Of a stretch of 64,000 nt of DNA, positions 24,712 through 32,874 are shown in pieces (position 1 is the first letter of the stretch; every line of letters begins with the position of its first letter). Position numbers and translations under genes: made by a program. The stretch covers positions 344,187 to 408,186 of the forward strand of contig NZ_ANBA01000013.1 in the NCBI RefSeq assembly GCF_000341085.1. Direction: 5' to 3'. Origin of the DNA: Nocardiopsis ganjiahuensis DSM 45031 (lineage in GTDB: Bacteria > Actinomycetota > Actinomycetes > Streptosporangiales > Streptosporangiaceae). The notes under the pieces were generated by a model. It ran no database searches. It was given only the letters and a program-made list of their open reading frames with translations, and was not told where the DNA came from.

Positions 24712-26022
24712 GTGCTAGGTGCGTTCGTTCGTGCATTCCGCACGCCCGACCTGCGCAATAAGCTGCTGTTCACACTGTTCATCCTGACGATCTTCCGTCT
24801 GGGCTCTGTGATCCCCGCCCCCGGCATCGACTCGGCGGCGATCAGGGAGCAGATGGAGGTCATCACAGCGAGCGACCAGTCCGGCGTCTACGCCCTGGTC
24901 AACCTGTTCAGTGGTGGCGCGCTTCTGCAACTGGCGGTGTTCGCGCTCGGGGTCATGCCGTACATCACCGCGAGCATCATCATCAACCTGCTGACGGTGG
25001 TCATTCCTCGTCTGGAGGCCCTCAAGAAGGAGGGCCAGGCCGGACAGAGCAAGATCACCCAGTACACCCGCTATCTGACCCTGATGCTGGCGGTCCTCCA
25101 GGCGACCAGCATCGTGGCCATGGCCAGAACCGGCGCGCTGTTCCAGAACAGCATCCCGGTCTCCTCCTACATGCCCAACCAGGACATCCTCACCATGGTG
25201 ACGATCGTCTTCGTGATGACCGCGGGTACCGCGATCATCATGTGGATGGGCGAGCTCATCACCGAGCGCGGCGTCGGCAACGGTATGTCGCTGCTGATCT
25301 TCACCCAGGTCATCGCCGTCTTCCCCTCCTCCATCCTGGGGCTGTACGAGGAGCGGTCGGTCTGGATCTTCATCATCATCTGCATGGCCGGTCTGGCCCT
25401 GATCACCGCCGTGGTGTTCATGGAGCAGGCCCAGCGCCGCATCCCGGTGCAGTACGCGAAGCGGATGGTGGGGCGCCGCATGTACGGCGGCAGCTCGACC
25501 TACATCCCTCTGAAGGTCAACCAGGCGGGCATCATCCCCGTGATCTTCGCCTCGTCCCTGCTCTACCTCCCCCAGCTGATCGTCGGTCTGATCGGGCAGG
25601 ACTCCACCCACCCGGTGGCCCAGTTCTTCCAGACCTACTTCCTCACAGGCACTCACCCGGTCTACCTGACGACCTTCTTCGTCATGATCATCGGGTTCGC
25701 GTTCTTCTACGTGGCGATTACCTTCAACCCCACTGAAGTCGCGGACAACATGAAGAAGTACGGTGGTTTCATCCCGGGTATCCGACCAGGGCGTCCGACC
25801 GCCGAGTACCTCGACTACGTCTTGACTCGGCTGACGACCCCCGGCTCTCTGTACCTGGGTGTGATCGCTCTCCTGCCCATGGTCGCCCTCGGTGCCACCG
25901 GCGCCGAAATGAGCATCTTCGGCGGGACGAGCATCCTGATCATGGTGGGTGTCGGGCTGGACACGGTGAAGCAGATCGAGAGTCACCTCCAGCAGAGGAA
26001 CTACGAAGGTTTTCTGCGATAA
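24712..26022 (+). CDS. secY: preprotein translocase subunit SecY
   Basis: SecY, 436 residues, the protein-conducting channel of the Sec translocon. GTG start after GGAGGAGAC. Ten membrane segments can be followed through the sequence, with the cytoplasmic loop PRLEALKKEGQAGQSK and the block TRYLTLMLAVLQ. The adk ATG directly follows its TAA, giving a secY-adk-map operon that links membrane export to N-terminal methionine removal. Confidence 0.97.
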   Translation: MLGAFVRAFRTPDLRNKLLFTLFILTIFRLGSVIPAPGIDSAAIREQMEVITASDQSGVYALVNLFSGGALLQLAVFALGVMPYITASIIINLLTVVIPRLEALKKEGQAGQSKITQYTRYLTLMLAVLQATSIVAMARTGALFQNSIPVSSYMPNQDILTMVTIVFVMTAGTAIIMWMGELITERGVGNGMSLLIFTQVIAVFPSSILGLYEERSVWIFIIICMAGLALITAVVFMEQAQRRIPVQYAKRMVGRRMYGGSSTYIPLKVNQAGIIPVIFASSLLYLPQLIVGLIGQDSTHPVAQFFQTYFLTGTHPVYLTTFFVMIIGFAFFYVAITFNPTEVADNMKKYGGFIPGIRPGRPTAEYLDYVLTRLTTPGSLYLGVIALLPMVALGATGAEMSIFGGTSILIMVGVGLDTVKQIESHLQQRNYEGFLR

Positions 26023-26682
26023 ATGCGTGCAGTATTGGTGGGGCCGCCTGGGGCCGGTAAAGGCACCCAGGCCCAGATCCTCGCGGAAGAGCTGTCGATC
26101 CCGAAGGTGTCCACTGGTGACATCTTCCGGGCCAACGTCAGCGGTGGTACCGAACTCGGCAAGAAGGCCAAGGAGTTCATGGACCGTGGCGACCTCGTCC
26201 CCGACGAGGTCACGAACGCCATGGTCAAGGACCGGCTGGCCCAGGACGACGCCGCGGGGGGTTTCCTGCTCGACGGGTTCCCGCGCAACGTCCCCCAGGC
26301 GGAGACCCTCAAGGGGATGCTCTCCGACCTCGGCAGCACCCTGGACGTCGTCCTGGAGCTGAGGGTCGACGAGGAAGAGGTCGTCAAGCGCCTCTCCGGT
26401 CGTCGTTCCTGCCCTGAGTGCGGCCGTGTGTACCACGTCGAGTACGACGCTCCTCGGACCGAGGGCAAGTGCGACAACGAGGGCGCCGAGCTGTACCAGC
26501 GCGAGGACGACCGCGAGGAGACCATCCGGCACCGCCTGAAGGTCTACCGCGACCAGACCGCTCCGCTGGTCGAGTTCTACTCCGGTGAGGGCCTGCTGGC
26601 CACCATCGCCGCCACGGGCCCCGTGGCGGAGGTGACGGCCCGCGCGAAGGCCGCCATCCAGGAGAAGCGGTCGGCGGCCTGA
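26023..26682 (+). CDS. adk: adenylate kinase
   Basis: Adenylate kinase, 219 residues (long form), interconverts ATP + AMP and 2 ADP. P-loop GPPGAGKGT spans residues 7-15; the AMP-site block DGFPRN is at 84-89. The LID domain has C130, C133 and C150, as in zinc-type kinases, with E153 where Bacillus has an aspartate, so zinc binding is plausible but the fourth ligand is changed. Starts at the base after the secY stop. Its TGA overlaps the map ATG. Confidence 0.97.
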   Translation: MRAVLVGPPGAGKGTQAQILAEELSIPKVSTGDIFRANVSGGTELGKKAKEFMDRGDLVPDEVTNAMVKDRLAQDDAAGGFLLDGFPRNVPQAETLKGMLSDLGSTLDVVLELRVDEEEVVKRLSGRRSCPECGRVYHVEYDAPRTEGKCDNEGAELYQREDDREETIRHRLKVYRDQTAPLVEFYSGEGLLATIAATGPVAEVTARAKAAIQEKRSAA

Positions 26683-27506
26683 TGTTCGGAAAGGCGGATC
26701 CGAGCGTGCAGATCAAGACGCCGGAACAGATCGCCAAGATGAGGGCGGCGGGCCAGGTCGTGGCCCGCGCCCTGGACACCCTCCGGGCCGCGGTGCGGCC
26801 CGGGGTGTCCACCCTCGAGCTGGACTCGGTCGCGGAGAAGGTCATCCGGGACGCCGGGGCGATCCCTTCGTTCAAGGGCTACCACGGCTTCCCGGGTTCC
26901 ATCTGTGCCTCGGTGAACGAGGAGGTCGTGCACGGCATCCCGACCGCCGAGCGCGTCCTCGTCGAGGGCGACATCGTCTCCATCGACTGCGGTGCCATCC
27001 TCGACGGCTGGCACGGCGACTCCGCGGTGACCATCGCGGTCGGCGAGGGCCGGCCCGAGGACCTCGCGATGATGGAGGTGTGTGAGGAGTCCATGTGGCA
27101 GGGGATCGCGCAGATGCGTCCGGGCAAGCGCCTGGGCGACATCGGACACGCGATCGGCGGCCACATCTCGGCCAACGGCGGCTACGGCAACGTGCGTGAG
27201 TACGGCGGCCACGGCATCGGCACCGAGATGCACATGGACCCGCACGTGCTGAACTACGGCAAGAAGGGCCGAGGTCAACGGCTGGTCGAGGGCATGTGCC
27301 TGGCGATCGAGCCGATGACGACGCTCGGCAAGCACGACGTGGTGGAGCTCGATGACGGCTGGACTGTCGTGACCCGTGACGGCGGCCGTGCCGCCCACTT
27401 CGAGCACACCGTCGCGATCACCGCGGACGGCCCGATGGTGCTGACCGCTCGCGAGTCGAATCGCGATAAAATTGCGCAGATGGGGTTCGTCCAGCCGACC
27501 TGGTGA
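26682..27506 (+). CDS. map: type I methionine aminopeptidase
   Basis: MetAP, 274 residues, removes the initiator methionine. The metal ligands D102, D113, H177, E210 and E241 are all present, with GHGIGTEMH at 176-184. A short N-terminal extension (MFGKADPSVQ) precedes the pita-bread fold. It overlaps adk by one base. A hairpin at 27515-27558 closes the secY-adk-map transcript. Confidence 0.97.
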   Translation: MFGKADPSVQIKTPEQIAKMRAAGQVVARALDTLRAAVRPGVSTLELDSVAEKVIRDAGAIPSFKGYHGFPGSICASVNEEVVHGIPTAERVLVEGDIVSIDCGAILDGWHGDSAVTIAVGEGRPEDLAMMEVCEESMWQGIAQMRPGKRLGDIGHAIGGHISANGGYGNVREYGGHGIGTEMHMDPHVLNYGKKGRGQRLVEGMCLAIEPMTTLGKHDVVELDDGWTVVTRDGGRAAHFEHTVAITADGPMVLTARESNRDKIAQMGFVQPTW

Positions 27507-27514
27507 CGGCGGGC

Positions 27515-27558
27515 CCACCCCCTGCTCCTCCGGCGAACCGCCGAAGTGGTGGGGGTGG
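27515..27558 (+). terminator. terminator after map
   Basis: CCACCCCC (27515-27522) pairs with GGGGGTGG (27551-27558), and an inner CGGCG-AAC-CGCCG hairpin lies in the loop. It also rules out the first start codons of the next frame. Confidence 0.65.
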
Positions 27559-27593
27559 TGACCACTCACGGGTGTAGAGGCGAGGTGTGCGCA

Positions 27594-28037
27594 GTGTCCG
27601 ACCCGGTGCCGTCGATACGAACGTCCGACTCCGAACGCGACCGTGTCGCGCAGTTGCTCCAGGAGCACTTCGCGCAGGGCCGGCTCGACCACGAGGAGTT
27701 CACCGAACGCCTCAGCGAGGTCTACAAGGCCAAGACGGTGGACGAGCTCTCCAAGGTCACCACCGACCTCCCCGAACGGGACCTGGCCGACGTCGGCCGG
27801 GTCGCCTTCAACGAGAACTCCGTCCCGCCGATGCGGCTGCGCGACCCCGCGCTCATGGTGCCGTGGGTCCTCTACGGCGGCGTCAACATCCTCTGCTTCT
27901 CCATCTGGCTGATCCTGTTCCTCACGACCGGCGCCACCTACCCGTGGTTCCTGTGGGTGCTCGGCCCGTGGGGGATCCTGATGTCCGTCGTCACCTTCGG
28001 GGTGCTCGCCGTCCAGCGGGGCCAGGGCGAGGACTAG
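27594..28037 (+). CDS. DUF1707-like membrane protein
   Basis: 147 residues from GTG 27594 (MSDPVPSIRTSDSERDR). Residues 9-60 match the DUF1707 pattern: RTSDSERDRVAQLLQEHFAQGRLDHEEF and then ERL..VYKAKTVDEL (given in parts). Two hydrophobic segments follow (about 85-107 and 113-135), the 2TM arrangement. DUF1707 is common in actinobacteria as a short N-terminal module of unknown, perhaps DNA- or protein-binding, function. It lies between the map terminator and infA and is probably a separate transcript. Confidence 0.8.
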   Translation: MSDPVPSIRTSDSERDRVAQLLQEHFAQGRLDHEEFTERLSEVYKAKTVDELSKVTTDLPERDLADVGRVAFNENSVPPMRLRDPALMVPWVLYGGVNILCFSIWLILFLTTGATYPWFLWVLGPWGILMSVVTFGVLAVQRGQGED

Positions 28038-28393
28038 CACGGCCGCCCGGCGGTCCCGCCGACGGCTCCGCCCCTCGGCGAACGGACGGCCCTCCGCGCC
28101 GGTTCGCCCCGCTGGACGGACGGTGTAGAGTGCTCTGCCCTTCGGTTAGGAGTACTTGCCGGAAGGGGATAGACTGTCATTGCCCATACGCGGGCTGTTG
28201 GGTCAGTCTGCCTTCTTTGTGCCACGTCTTTCCAACCGACGTACGCTCTCTCGCAGTTGGCCCGAGCTTCCAGTGTGTTTTGGCTCTGGCGATCCGGTTC
28301 TCCGTGGTCGCCCGGGTCCTCGTGTCATGCGAGGCCACTGGGGTCGCGTCGGGTTGTCATGATCAACCAATTGATGAGCGAGGCGTGGAGGAC
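28038..28393 (+). other. 356-bp gap upstream of infA
   Basis: A GGCGAAC/GTTCGCC dyad (28077-28083 with 28102-28108) probably ends the DUF1707 transcript. TAGAGT (28126-28131) and TAGACT (28170-28175) are possible -10 boxes for infA, but neither has a good -35. No gene is supported here; the frame that is open through it is an extension of infA. Confidence 0.5.
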
Positions 28394-28615
28394 ATGGCGA
28401 AGAAAGACGGCGCCATCGAGATCGAGGGTTCCGTTGTCGAGTCGCTACCCAACGCTATGTTCAAGGTAGAGCTCGACAACAAGCACACGGTCCTTGCCCA
28501 CATCAGCGGCAAGATGCGGATGAACTACATCCGTATTCTCCCCGACGACCGGGTCGTCGTGGAGCTGAGCCCGTACGACCTCACGCGCGGGCGCATCGTT
28601 TACCGCTACAAGTAG
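28394..28615 (+). CDS. infA: translation initiation factor IF-1
   Basis: IF-1, 73 residues, OB-fold A-site binder during initiation. Opens MAKKDGAIEIEGSVVE and ends LTRGRIVYRYK. GGAG lies 3 nt before the ATG. It heads infA-rpmJ-rpsM-rpsK-rpoA-rplQ. The much longer open frame upstream has no family support. Confidence 0.97.
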   Translation: MAKKDGAIEIEGSVVESLPNAMFKVELDNKHTVLAHISGKMRMNYIRILPDDRVVVELSPYDLTRGRIVYRYK

Positions 28616-28669
28616 CCCGTCAGGGGCCGCACGGCCCAAGACTGGTGATGTGATGAGTTCGGAGTCACC

Positions 28670-28783
28670 ATGAAGGTCAAGCCGAGCGTGAAGAAGATCT
28701 GCGCGAAGTGCCGCGTGATCCGTCGTAACCGTCGGATCATGGTCATTTGCTCGGACCCGCGCCACAAGCAGCGCCAGGGCTAG
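28670..28783 (+). CDS. rpmJ: 50S ribosomal protein L36, zinc type
   Basis: L36, 37 residues (MKVKPSVKKICAKC...). It has C11, C14, C27 and H32, the zinc-binding form. Too short for routine gene lists but certain from sequence and position between infA and rpsM. GGAG lies 5 nt upstream. Confidence 0.97.
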   Translation: MKVKPSVKKICAKCRVIRRNRRIMVICSDPRHKQRQG

Positions 28784-29005
28784 TAGCCCCGGTTCGCCGG
28801 TCGCGGCTTCCGCACAGCGAGGACCCGGTAAGGGGAGTTCTTCCCCGCCGGGCACGTGAAACAACAAAAAACCTGTTCCGATCTCCCGCCGTCGAGTGAC
28901 GCGCGGGGGAGAACCCCCGGTCGGAGGCCGGGGCCTCGTCGATTGGGCGACGAGAGGATGGAACGGGTCAGACCTCCGCATATGCATGGATGGAGTCTCG
29001 CCCAC

Positions 29006-29386
29006 ATGGCACGTATTGCCGGCGTTGACCTCCCCCGCGACAAGCGGGTGGAGATCGCTCTCACTTACGTTTTCGGGGTTGGCCGTACCCGCGCCCTCGA
29101 AACCCTGAAGAACACCGGCGTCGACGGGAACACCCGCGTCTACCAGCTCGCCGAGGAAGACCTCGTCAAGCTGCGCGAGTGGATCGACGCCAACTACCAG
29201 GTCGAGGGTGACCTGCGACGCGAGGTCCAGGCCGACATCCGTCGCAAGATGGAGATCGGGAGCTACCAGGGCATCCGCCACCGTCGTGGCCTTCCGGTCC
29301 GCGGTCAGCGTACGCAGACCAACGCCCGTACCCGCAAGGGCAAGAAGAAGACCGTGGCCGGCAAGAAGAAGGCCGGCAAGAAGTAG
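29006..29386 (+). CDS. rpsM: 30S ribosomal protein S13
   Basis: S13, 126 residues from ATG 29006 (MARIAGVDLPRDKR), with GGAG 12 nt upstream. H2TH block: ALTYVFGVGRTRA. The lysine-rich C-terminal tail contacts the P-site tRNA. The 222-bp gap after rpmJ has an A-rich patch near 28860 but no gene. Confidence 0.97.
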   Translation: MARIAGVDLPRDKRVEIALTYVFGVGRTRALETLKNTGVDGNTRVYQLAEEDLVKLREWIDANYQVEGDLRREVQADIRRKMEIGSYQGIRHRRGLPVRGQRTQTNARTRKGKKKTVAGKKKAGKK

Positions 29387-29455
29387 TCCGCCTCGGACCT
29401 GTCAACCGCGTCCGAGAAGACACACACGGACCGATGATCTCTGGGAGTTTCGCTC

Positions 29456-29860
<405 letters not shown>

Positions 29861-29868
29861 TCGGCACC

Positions 29869-29944
29869 GGCACCCGCGCCTCCTACCGCGCGGGTGCCCC
29901 GTGGTGCAGTGCCCGCCGCGGCCCCTGTCTGGGGCCGCGCGGGC
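29869..29944 (+). other. two tandem hairpins between rpsK and rpoA
   Basis: GGCACCCGCGC (29869-29879) with GCGCGGGTGCC (29888-29898), a perfect 11-bp stem. Then GCCCGCCGCGGCCCC (from 29911) with GGGGCCGCGCGGGC (to 29944), one bulge. Neither is followed by a T-run. They lie where many bacteria have rpsD and may reduce or reset transcription into rpoA. Confidence 0.65.
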
Positions 29945-30041
29945 AGGGTAGGAATCCGAGTAGAGGGCACCACCGCTTCGGAGGTGCCCGTCCGGTGGCC
30001 GTCAAATAGCGGGCGGCCATGTGGAAGGGAAGTCACGGACC

Positions 30042-31064
30042 ATGTTGATCGCACAGCGTCCCACGCTCGCCGAGGAAGTCGTCTCGGACCTGCGCTCGAG
30101 GTTTGTCATCGAGCCGCTCGAGCCTGGTTTCGGTTACACCATCGGCAACTCGCTTCGGCGTACCCTGCTGTCCTCCATCCCCGGTGCGGCTGTGACCAGC
30201 ATCCGCATCGAGGGCGTCGAGCACGAGTTCACCACCGTGCCCGGGGTCAAGGAGGACGTCACCGAGATGATCCTCAACCTCAAGGGCCTGGTCGTCAGCT
30301 CCGAGCACGACGAGCCGGTTCTGATGTACCTGCGCAAGCAGGGCCCCGGTGTGGTGACCGCCGCGGACATCGCTCCGCCGGCCGGTGTCGAGGTGCACAA
30401 CCCCGACCTGCACATCGCCACGCTGAACGGCAAGGGCAAGCTGGAGATGGAGCTGACGGTCGAGCGCGGCCGCGGTTACGTCTCGGCGACGCAGAACAAG
30501 CAGCAGGGCCAGGAGATCGGTCGGATTCCGATCGACTCCATCTACTCGCCGGTGCTGCGTGTGACCTACAAGGTCGAGGCCACCCGAGTCGAGCAGCGCA
30601 CGGACTTCGACCGCCTGATCGTCGACATCGAGACCAAGCCGGCCATCCGTCCCCGTGACGCCGTGGCCAGCGCGGGCAAGACCCTGGTCGAGCTGTTCGG
30701 TCTGGCGCGTGAGCTCAACGTCGACGCCGAGGGCATCGACATGGGCCCGTCGCCGACGGACGCCGCGCTCGCGGCGGACCTGGCGCTGCCGATCGAGGAC
30801 CTCAACCTCACGGTCCGGTCCTACAACTGCCTCAAGCGTGAGGGCATCCACAGCGTTGGTGAGCTGGTTGCCCGCTCCGAGCAGGACCTGTTGGACATCC
30901 GCAACTTCGGTGCCAAGTCCATCGATGAGGTCAAGCAGAAGCTCATCGACATGGGCCTGTCCCTGAAGGACTCCCCGCCCGGATTCGACCCCAGCACCGC
31001 GGCCGACTCCTTCGGCTCCGAGGACGACGAGGGTGAGTCCTTCGTCGAGACGGAGCAGTACTGA
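30042..31064 (+). CDS. rpoA: RNA polymerase alpha subunit
   Basis: Alpha subunit, 340 residues from ATG 30042 (MLIAQRPTLAEEV); the ATG 21 bases earlier falls before the ribosome site. The assembly domain has GNSLRRTLLSSIPG. The C-terminal domain (about residues 250-310) carries LTVRSYNCLKREGI and IRNFGAKSIDEVK, followed by an acidic tail. rplQ follows 65 bp downstream. Confidence 0.97.
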   Translation: MLIAQRPTLAEEVVSDLRSRFVIEPLEPGFGYTIGNSLRRTLLSSIPGAAVTSIRIEGVEHEFTTVPGVKEDVTEMILNLKGLVVSSEHDEPVLMYLRKQGPGVVTAADIAPPAGVEVHNPDLHIATLNGKGKLEMELTVERGRGYVSATQNKQQGQEIGRIPIDSIYSPVLRVTYKVEATRVEQRTDFDRLIVDIETKPAIRPRDAVASAGKTLVELFGLARELNVDAEGIDMGPSPTDAALAADLALPIEDLNLTVRSYNCLKREGIHSVGELVARSEQDLLDIRNFGAKSIDEVKQKLIDMGLSLKDSPPGFDPSTAADSFGSEDDEGESFVETEQY

Positions 31065-31129
31065 CCTTCGTCGCCCAAAGGTCCCCGGCCGAGTGCGGCC
31101 GTGGACCGCATCACTAGGAGAACGACACC

Positions 31130-31615
31130 ATGCCCACGCCTACGAAGGGCGCCCGTCTGGGTTCCGGGCCCGCTCACGAGCGGCACATCCTGGCGAACCT
31201 CGCCACCTCGCTGTTCCAGCACGGCCGTATCCGCACCACGGAGGCCAAGGCCAAGCGCCTGCGTCCGTACGCCGAGAAGCTCATCACTCTCGGCAAGCGC
31301 GGTGACCTGCACGCCCGTCGCCAGGTGCTGACCAAGATCACGGACAAGTCCGTTGTGCACGAGCTCTTCACCGAGATCGGCCCGCGCTTCGAGAACCGTC
31401 CCGGTGGTTACACCCGTATCACCAAGATCGGTCCGCGCAAGGGCGACAACGCCCCGATGGCGATCATCGAGCTGGTCGAGGCGCTGAACGCCCCCGCCGC
31501 GGCTCCGGCTGCCGCTCCCGTCGAGGAGCCCGCCGAGGCCAAGGCCGAGGACACCACCGAGACCACCGCCACGGAGGCCCCCGAGGCCACCGAGGAGAGC
31601 TCGGAGAGCAAGTAG
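31130..31615 (+). CDS. rplQ: 50S ribosomal protein L17
   Basis: L17, 161 residues, opening MPTPTKGARLGSGP. The core ends near residue 120 at APMAIIELVEAL. A 40-residue Ala/Glu/Thr-rich acidic extension follows, an actinobacterial feature. AGGAGAACGACACC precedes the ATG. It is the last gene of the alpha operon, closed by a classical T-rich terminator. Confidence 0.97.
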   Translation: MPTPTKGARLGSGPAHERHILANLATSLFQHGRIRTTEAKAKRLRPYAEKLITLGKRGDLHARRQVLTKITDKSVVHELFTEIGPRFENRPGGYTRITKIGPRKGDNAPMAIIELVEALNAPAAAPAAAPVEEPAEAKAEDTTETTATEAPEATEESSESK

Positions 31616-31658
31616 GGCCTGACGCGTCGGACTCCGGTCCGCGCGACACGCTCGTCGA

Positions 31659-31694
31659 GTGCCCGACCCTTGCGGGGGTCGGGCACTTTTCTTT
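31659..31694 (+). terminator. intrinsic terminator of the alpha operon
   Basis: GTGCCCGACCC (31659-31669), loop, GGGTCGGGCAC (31676-31686), then TTTTCTTTT. A textbook rho-independent signal, uncommon in this genome where most stems lack T-runs. Confidence 0.9.
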
Positions 31695-31750
31695 TCCGGG
31701 GCTGCCGGTGACGGACACGGCGGGGCCGGGCGGACCTGATCGGGGTGGGG

Positions 31751-32665
31751 ATGGACAAGAACGAGACGACCGGGGCGGCCGGGATGCCCGGGGCGGCCGG
31801 GATGCCCGGGGCGGCCGCGGAAGAGTTCGCCGAGGAGACCGTCCGGCTGCGGCTGGACATCGCCTACGACGGGACCGACTTCTCCGGGTGGGCCACCCAG
31901 CCGACCCGGCGCACCGTGCAGGGGGAACTGGAGTCGGCCCTGGCGAAGGTGCTCCGGCTGCCCGAGGCCTCGGTGACCTGTGCCGGGCGCACCGACGCGG
32001 GCGTGCACGCCCGCGGCCAGGTGGCCCAGGTGGACGTTCCGCTCGCCACCTGGGAGAGCGAGGGGGAGCGGGTGCTGCGCAGGCTCGCCGGCGTGCTCCC
32101 CAAGGACGTGCGGGTGAACGGCGTGCGGCTCGCCCCGCCGGGGTTCGACGCGCGCTTCTCCCCGTTGTTCCGCCGCTACGTGTACCGGATCAGCGACGCC
32201 CCCTACGGCGTGGATCCGCTGCGCCGCCGCGACGTGCTGTGGCACCGGCACCCCGTGGACGTGGACCGGATGAACGAGGCCGCCGCGCTGTTGGTCGGCG
32301 AGCACGACTTCGCCGCCTTCTGCAAGAAGCGCGAGGGCGCCACGACCATCCGCGAGCTGCTGAGGCTGGAGTGGGTCCGTGAGGACGAGTACCTGATCGC
32401 CGGGACGATCCAGGCCGACGCCTTCTGCCACAACATGGTGCGCGCGCTCGTGGGCGCTCTTCTGGCGGTGGGGGACGGGCGGCGCGGGGTCGAGTGGCCC
32501 GGCGGGGTCCTGGGCGCCGCTGTGCGCGACTCGTCGGTGCACGTGGTCGGACCCCAGGGGCTGAGCCTGGAGGAGGTGCGCTATCCGGCCGACGAGGAGC
32601 TCGCCGAGCGCGCGAGCCTCACCCGGCGGGTGCGCGAGCTTCCGTGCAAGGGGCACACGGAGTAG
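31751..32665 (+). CDS. truA: tRNA pseudouridine synthase A
   Basis: TruA, 304 residues from ATG 31751; GTG 31745 is also possible. It makes pseudouridine at positions 38-40 of tRNA anticodon arms. The catalytic aspartate is D82 in CAGRTDAGVHARGQ. Residues 5-25 contain an 18-bp tandem duplication (GAAGMP repeated), a non-conserved low-complexity extension before LRLDIAYDGTDFSGW. truA following rplQ is common in bacteria. A hairpin at 32722-32745 ends the transcript. Confidence 0.95.
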   Translation: MDKNETTGAAGMPGAAGMPGAAAEEFAEETVRLRLDIAYDGTDFSGWATQPTRRTVQGELESALAKVLRLPEASVTCAGRTDAGVHARGQVAQVDVPLATWESEGERVLRRLAGVLPKDVRVNGVRLAPPGFDARFSPLFRRYVYRISDAPYGVDPLRRRDVLWHRHPVDVDRMNEAAALLVGEHDFAAFCKKREGATTIRELLRLEWVREDEYLIAGTIQADAFCHNMVRALVGALLAVGDGRRGVEWPGGVLGAAVRDSSVHVVGPQGLSLEEVRYPADEELAERASLTRRVRELPCKGHTE

Positions 32666-32721
32666 CGGTCGTGCCGGGCACGGGCGGGAGCCGCTCCGAG
32701 CGACGGGTGCGCCGGGACGGT

Positions 32722-32745
32722 GCCGTGCCCGGGTGGGGGCACGGC
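32722..32745 (+). terminator. terminator after truA
   Basis: GCCGTGCCC (32722-32730) pairs with GGGCACGGC (32737-32745), 57 bp after the truA stop. Confidence 0.6.
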
Positions 32746-32794
32746 CGTGCCGGCGGAGACCGGGGCTCCCCCATGAGGTCGAGTAGAGCTGGGA

Positions 32795-32856
32795 ACACGA
32801 AACGACGCCACTCCGGGTCCACAGTCTGTGGACGACGGGGTGGCGCCGTTTCGTGT
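32795..32856 (-). terminator. long hairpin between convergent genes
   Basis: ACACGAAACG (32795-32804) pairs with CGTTTCGTGT (32847-32856), with inner CGCCAC/GTGGCG and GTCCACA/TGTGGAC stems. It sits just past the stop of the minus-strand gene and can act in both directions. Confidence 0.7.
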
Positions 32857-32874
32857 CGGCCCCTGCTCCGGGGC

